A DNA stretch of 18,965 nt from Gammaproteobacteria bacterium (GTDB taxonomy: Bacteria; Pseudomonadota; Gammaproteobacteria; Pseudomonadales; Azotimanducaceae), in contig PASO01000004.1 in assembly GCA_002712135.1 (NCBI GenBank), forward strand, positions 45,199 to 64,163. Reading direction: 5' to 3'. Position 1 is the first letter of the stretch, and each line of letters starts with the position of its first letter. The position numbers and the translations under genes were made by a program. Shown here piece after piece: positions 15,589-18,965 of the stretch. The notes under the pieces are model-generated. The model did no database searches, was not told where the DNA came from, and saw nothing but the letters and a program-made list of their open reading frames with translations.

Positions 15589-16740
15589 TTAACCGAGCCG
15601 CTTGTCGTACTCACCGATTTCATAATAGGTGACGTGTTCGATTTTCAAGAAATCTGGGTGTAGCCGATAATGGTTGTCCTTCTCGCGCAAGATCATCCGT
15701 CTCTCCCGTAATCTCTCAATGCAGATATCGAGGAATGTAGTGGAACTGCGGGATGAGATTGGTGCAAAGTCGCTGGATCGTTGCCTCTCGTAGAGTTTTT
15801 CCCAGCTAAATGTTCGGTCCAGAATGGGTTGCAAGTTCTCATCCATGAAGAGGTAAATGAGGGGTAGCCAGACCCTATCGATTTTTCTCAACATGCCTTC
15901 CTGCATGACCCAAAGGTTTCCAAAGCGCCGTGCGCCGAGATCGTAGTCATTTAGCGATACGAAACGCTGCGGGTCAGCGGCGATCTCAGCTTCCGTCAGA
16001 AAGACCAGTTCCTCACCGCCTTTTTGCCTAAGTGTCACTTCAATCAACTTGTCGGGCTCCGGTCCTGTGTAACAGAACTTTATGGTTGGATACTGCCCGG
16101 GGGTAAATAGTGGCTCAACGAAATATCGATAACCCTCGTAACGGCCGGGTTGTCGGTGCAGTTCGTTGCGTACTTTCTCAACCCGTGGTTGATGGTCTGA
16201 ATGATAGGGTCCATCTTCGCTAAGATGATGAATAAGGTGCTGGTGCACAACAGCACGGCCGATGCGAAGGTAATTATTGAATTGGAACTGGAAGCAACAC
16301 TGACTGCCAAAGACTTCCTCGAACGCCTCCTGAATGGGGGCTCGAAGATCGACCCGACGGTCAGCAAAATCAAATCTTACTGTCATGCGTGCGATCGGTC
16401 CCGAAGATATGCCTCGTTCTTCAGCTTCCACGAAGCACCGAAAGACATCCGCAATACGAGACTGGCGCGCGGAAGGTTTAGTAATCAGGCTACTCATTTC
16501 GATGCGGGTACCGATGGCGATACCTTTCATGTCAGTATGTATAGTTGGTTCGCCGGAATAGGCGCCAGTCATCCAGGTAGGTCGACCGTATTTCTTTGCA
16601 AGATCCTTGACGTCGTGTCGTAGTCGTGCCGATAACGCGAAATCGGACCTAGGCTCATAGTGAGCGGCCAGATCGTATACCTGAAAGTTTTTCGGCAGCA
16701 GCGAGAAACCTTTGGCCTGCACTTTTTTGTAGTGTTTCAC
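15589..16740 (-). CDS. Unrecognised 383-residue protein coupled to the ABC exporter
   Basis: I do not recognise this family. The protein is soluble by appearance: no signal peptide and no membrane segment. A histidine cluster stands out, with six His between residues 166 and 183 (VVHQHLIHHL through YHSDH), which could bind a metal. The N-terminal half contains GAYSGEPTIHTDMKG and MTVRFDFADRRVDLR, the latter strand-like. The C-terminal 50 residues are rich in Arg, Glu and Tyr, with LDICIERLRERRMILREK predicted helical. The start is GTG 16740, which overlaps the stop of the ABC exporter by four bases (GTGA), so the two are translationally coupled and probably share one process. The long continuous frame, overlap and lack of a better frame on the opposite strand support a real gene. 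An enzyme that makes or modifies the exported substrate is one guess. Confidence 0.75.
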   Translation of the reverse strand: MKHYKKVQAKGFSLLPKNFQVYDLAAHYEPRSDFALSARLRHDVKDLAKKYGRPTWMTGAYSGEPTIHTDMKGIAIGTRIEMSSLITKPSARQSRIADVFRCFVEAEERGISSGPIARMTVRFDFADRRVDLRAPIQEAFEEVFGSQCCFQFQFNNYLRIGRAVVHQHLIHHLSEDGPYHSDHQPRVEKVRNELHRQPGRYEGYRYFVEPLFTPGQYPTIKFCYTGPEPDKLIEVTLRQKGGEELVFLTEAEIAADPQRFVSLNDYDLGARRFGNLWVMQEGMLRKIDRVWLPLIYLFMDENLQPILDRTFSWEKLYERQRSSDFAPISSRSSTTFLDICIERLRERRMILREKDNHYRLHPDFLKIEHVTYYEIGEYDKRLG

Positions 16741-18629
16741 ACCGCACCTGCCTTAAGTTCTTCAGAGAGGCGCTTCAGTTCCTCTTCCTCCTGGTTTTCA
16801 CGTTCTCTTGCCCACTTGGGGTCATACAGTTTGCGGAATAGACCTTCTTCTTCAATCAAAACATCGTAGGTGCCACGTTGCACGATGTATCCATTGTCCA
16901 GTACTAGTATCTGGTTGGCATCACGTATCGTTGACAGGCGATGGGCGATAATAAAAGTCGTTCGATTACTCATCAGTGTCGCCAGGGCTTCCTGGACCTT
17001 CATCTCGGAAGCGGTATCTAATGCACTGGTTGCTTCATCAAGAATTAACAGTCGTGGATCTCGTATTAGTGCCCTGGCAATGGCCAGCCGTTGTCGTTGG
17101 CCACCGGACAATCTTGCTCCATGGGCACCGATGATCGTGTCGTAACCATATGGCAGGGCCTGAATAAACTCGTTGGCATTCGCCAGGGATGCCGCAATGA
17201 CGACTTCCTCGTGGGTGGCATCGGGTTTGCCGTAGAGCAGGTTTTCGCGGACTGTTCCCCGAAACAGATATGTTTCCTGCAATACCAGGCTCATCTGGTT
17301 GCGAAGGTTGTGCACCGCATAGTCTTTAATGTCGATGCCATCTATTTTGATATCGCCAGAAGTCGGTTCATAAAACCGGGCGATCAGATTGGCTATCGTG
17401 GTTTTGCCAGCGCCACTTGGGCCCACCAGAGCGATGACCTGGCCCGGTGATGCCGTAAGAGAGATCCTCGACAGAACCTGCTTATCCATCGGATAGGCGA
17501 AGCAAACATTGTCAAATTCAACATCGCCTTTAATACGGCGATGCAGGGCATCGGGCTTATCAATTACATCCTGTTCGAGATCAAGGATTTCGTATACCCG
17601 CATGAGTCCGACGCGGGCGGGAATGATCTGGCCGACAACATTAATAAGCTGAGATATCGGCGCATAAAGCATGCCGACGTAGGCGATCATCGCGGAGAAA
17701 TTCACCACGCCCTGCTGAATCTCTTCTTTGCTCTGCGCTGTGGAAAAACCTGTCAGATCAAGCCACATGACCACCAGGCCACAGGAGACCATGACAATCA
17801 GCGAGCCGATGTGAGAAACCGAGTTGGTAAAGGCGCCCCAACTGTTGGTAAGCCAGCCGGAGCGTAGTTGTATTTCATAGCCCTCGCGCAGCTGTGCAAC
17901 CAGCGTCTTAACTTCTCGGGATTCCGCTGAATACCCTTTGACGACCTTCGCTGCGTCAAAAACCTCGTTAGTCTTACCATTGATTTGTGAGTTTTTCTCT
18001 GTCGCCTTGAATGATTCATGTGACAGGCGTCGCTCGAAAACAAAGTAGCTAAGAAAATGTAGGGGCGTAACCGCGAGAGCGATCAAAGCAATACGCCAGT
18101 CCATGTAGAATAATAAGCCGAGTATAAAGAGTGCCCGGAATATTGATTCAATGGTGCGAAGTACGGTGCCTGTGACCAGGTTTGCCAGTGACGCTGTGTC
18201 ACCCATCAGGCGTGAATTGATTTCGCCGGGACTTCTGCTTTCAAAGAATGATAGCGACAGTTTCTGTACGTGGGCATACATTTTTCGGCGAATATCAAAA
18301 ATGACTCGACCGGCAACCAGACGAAGTAGATGTCCATTCCACAGGCCTAATACTTCGCCCGTAATCAAAACAACCAGCATGCCCAGCAGGCAGGCAGTAA
18401 ATAGCGGGATATCCTGGTTTGGTAGTGCGCGCCCGACCACCTCAGCAAACAGTAGGGGTTGTACCATGGCAATGGCTGACATCACCAGCATCACAGCCAG
18501 GCATTGCCCCAGCATCGAGCGATAGGGTTTAACCAGCTGAAGGAATTGCTCAAAACGAGTTTTTCGCGCGACTACATGGTGATGCTGTTGTGGTTCTTGC
18601 GCTGCAATCTGCATGCTATTGTTATTCAC
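16737..18629 (-). CDS. ABC exporter, fused membrane and ATPase domains (MsbA-type half transporter)
   Basis: A 630-residue half transporter expected to work as a homodimer in the inner membrane. The transmembrane domain (about 35-340) has six hydrophobic segments and the coupling-loop signature FFESRSPGEINSRLMGD. The ATPase domain (about 365-600) is complete: Walker A GPSGAGKTT (403-411), Q-loop Gln451, signature LSGGQRQR (from 507), Walker B LLILDEATSALD (from 527), and H-loop His563 in IIAHRLS. It lacks an N-terminal C39 peptidase domain, so it is not a bacteriocin-processing exporter. The charged C-terminal tail (ENQEEEELKRLSEELK) looks coiled-coil. Lipids, drugs or peptides are possible substrates; the exact one cannot be told. 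The start is GTG 18629 or ATG 18614. It is coupled to the unknown protein downstream, which may act with it. Confidence 0.92.
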   Translation of the reverse strand: MNNNSMQIAAQEPQQHHHVVARKTRFEQFLQLVKPYRSMLGQCLAVMLVMSAIAMVQPLLFAEVVGRALPNQDIPLFTACLLGMLVVLITGEVLGLWNGHLLRLVAGRVIFDIRRKMYAHVQKLSLSFFESRSPGEINSRLMGDTASLANLVTGTVLRTIESIFRALFILGLLFYMDWRIALIALAVTPLHFLSYFVFERRLSHESFKATEKNSQINGKTNEVFDAAKVVKGYSAESREVKTLVAQLREGYEIQLRSGWLTNSWGAFTNSVSHIGSLIVMVSCGLVVMWLDLTGFSTAQSKEEIQQGVVNFSAMIAYVGMLYAPISQLINVVGQIIPARVGLMRVYEILDLEQDVIDKPDALHRRIKGDVEFDNVCFAYPMDKQVLSRISLTASPGQVIALVGPSGAGKTTIANLIARFYEPTSGDIKIDGIDIKDYAVHNLRNQMSLVLQETYLFRGTVRENLLYGKPDATHEEVVIAASLANANEFIQALPYGYDTIIGAHGARLSGGQRQRLAIARALIRDPRLLILDEATSALDTASEMKVQEALATLMSNRTTFIIAHRLSTIRDANQILVLDNGYIVQRGTYDVLIEEEGLFRKLYDPKWARERENQEEEELKRLSEELKAGAV

Positions 18630-18642
18630 TAAAAATCAATCC

Positions 18643-18671
18643 TTTATAGACGACGACAGCGCGCTTACCAA
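18643..18671 (-). promoter_or_regulatory. Candidate sigma-70 promoter of the ABC exporter operon
   Basis: On the minus strand, TTGGTA (18671-18666) and TATAAA (18648-18643) are separated by exactly 17 bases, matching the consensus at four and five of six positions. Transcription would begin near 18636, only six to eight bases before GTG 18629. The leader would be too short to contain the AAGGA at 18645-18641, so either translation is near-leaderless or ATG 18614 is used. Confidence 0.5.
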
Positions 18672-18708
18672 GCCCGTTGGTGTTAACCCGGACAAAACGC
18701 TGACTCAA

Positions 18709-18965
18709 TTGCCGACTAAACTGTTTTACTGCTTAGTGTTAACCCTGTTGGCATCCATTGCTCATGCGGGCGAACAATTTGTTGCCGCGAACCACGCCCT
18801 GATTGTTTATGAAGGCAGATGGCGCGCCACTGCCAGTGGAGAGCCCAGTGCTGTCTGGGCTGGCACGAGTGTTCAGCTCACATTTGATGGAACCAGCGTG
18901 GCTGCAACGCTGACTGCAGGTAACAAGAGTGACCAGTTCCGTGTAATTGTTGATCAGCAAGCTCG
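18709..18965 (+). CDS. Secreted protein, CE2 N-terminal-like domain, cut by the right edge
   Basis: The frame is open from ATG 18613 through the end of the window. From TTG 18709 it encodes PTKLFYCLVLTLLASIAHA, a clear signal peptide with cleavage after AHA. The mature part runs GEQFVAANHALIVYEGRW, then SAVWAGTSVQLTFDGTSV, a short strand, and DQFRVIVD. A GRW segment, W-x-G-T/S, a beta strand with F-x-G-T and a final V-x-V-D pattern is how the jelly-roll N-terminal domain of family 2 carbohydrate esterases looks, where an SGNH deacetylase domain follows. That second domain is beyond the window, so the assignment is tentative. TTG 18709 is chosen because it gives a normal signal peptide; ATG 18613 would overlap the divergent ABC gene. 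No good ribosome binding site precedes either start. Confidence 0.6.
   Translation, partial: MPTKLFYCLVLTLLASIAHAGEQFVAANHALIVYEGRWRATASGEPSAVWAGTSVQLTFDGTSVAATLTAGNKSDQFRVIVDQQA

Noticed and set aside
16201..16623. Plus-strand frame of 140 codons
   Set aside because: It is antisense to the 383-residue gene, which has the better support through its overlap with the exporter stop and longer length.

Overview
The window reads as chromosome of a Gram-negative bacterium of medium GC content. A marine-type gammaproteobacterium is my best guess, based on the mix of families (paired DUF3604 proteins, rifampin-phosphotransferase-like dikinases, a GPH symporter, class I nitronate monooxygenase), Sec signal peptides and ordinary Shine-Dalgarno sites; the sequence alone does not prove the lineage. 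There are no rRNA or tRNA genes, insertion sequences, phage genes or CRISPR arrays. Coding density is high, and the longest gap between genes is 173 bases (8632-8804).

Layout. (1) 1-3232, plus strand: two adjacent DUF3604 proteins with a PHP-like metal site. The first is cut by the window edge and carries a Lys/Ser/Thr-rich insertion. (2) 3293-4111: a sugar isomerase/epimerase-type TIM barrel behind its own candidate promoter. (3) 4187-15581, all plus strand: a TetR regulator, a large dikinase related to rifampin phosphotransferase, a secreted alpha/beta-hydrolase esterase, a second paralogous dikinase, a GPH-type symporter, an NTF2/SnoaL-like protein coupled to it, a tyrosine-phosphatase-family protein and a nitronate monooxygenase. 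(4) 15589-18629, minus strand: an MsbA-type ABC exporter coupled to a 383-residue protein I do not recognise. (5) 18709 to the right edge, plus strand: the start of a secreted protein resembling the N-terminal domain of family 2 carbohydrate esterases.

How they may work together (inference). Region 3 looks like a regulated small-molecule locus. An exported esterase could release a compound, a cation-coupled symporter could import it, and two ATP-dependent dikinases with different central substrate domains could phosphorylate it. A phosphatase-family protein, an NTF2-fold protein and a flavin oxygenase would complete the route, with the TetR protein sensing the compound. The DUF3604 proteins and the sugar isomerase upstream may belong to the same programme. 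The substrate cannot be read from the sequence. The ABC exporter with its unknown partner is a separate convergent unit.

The most interesting points are the tandem dikinases with diverged substrate domains, the lysine-rich insertion in one DUF3604 protein, the unrecognised His-rich protein coupled to the exporter, and a perfect 11-base anti-SD match that precedes no gene.
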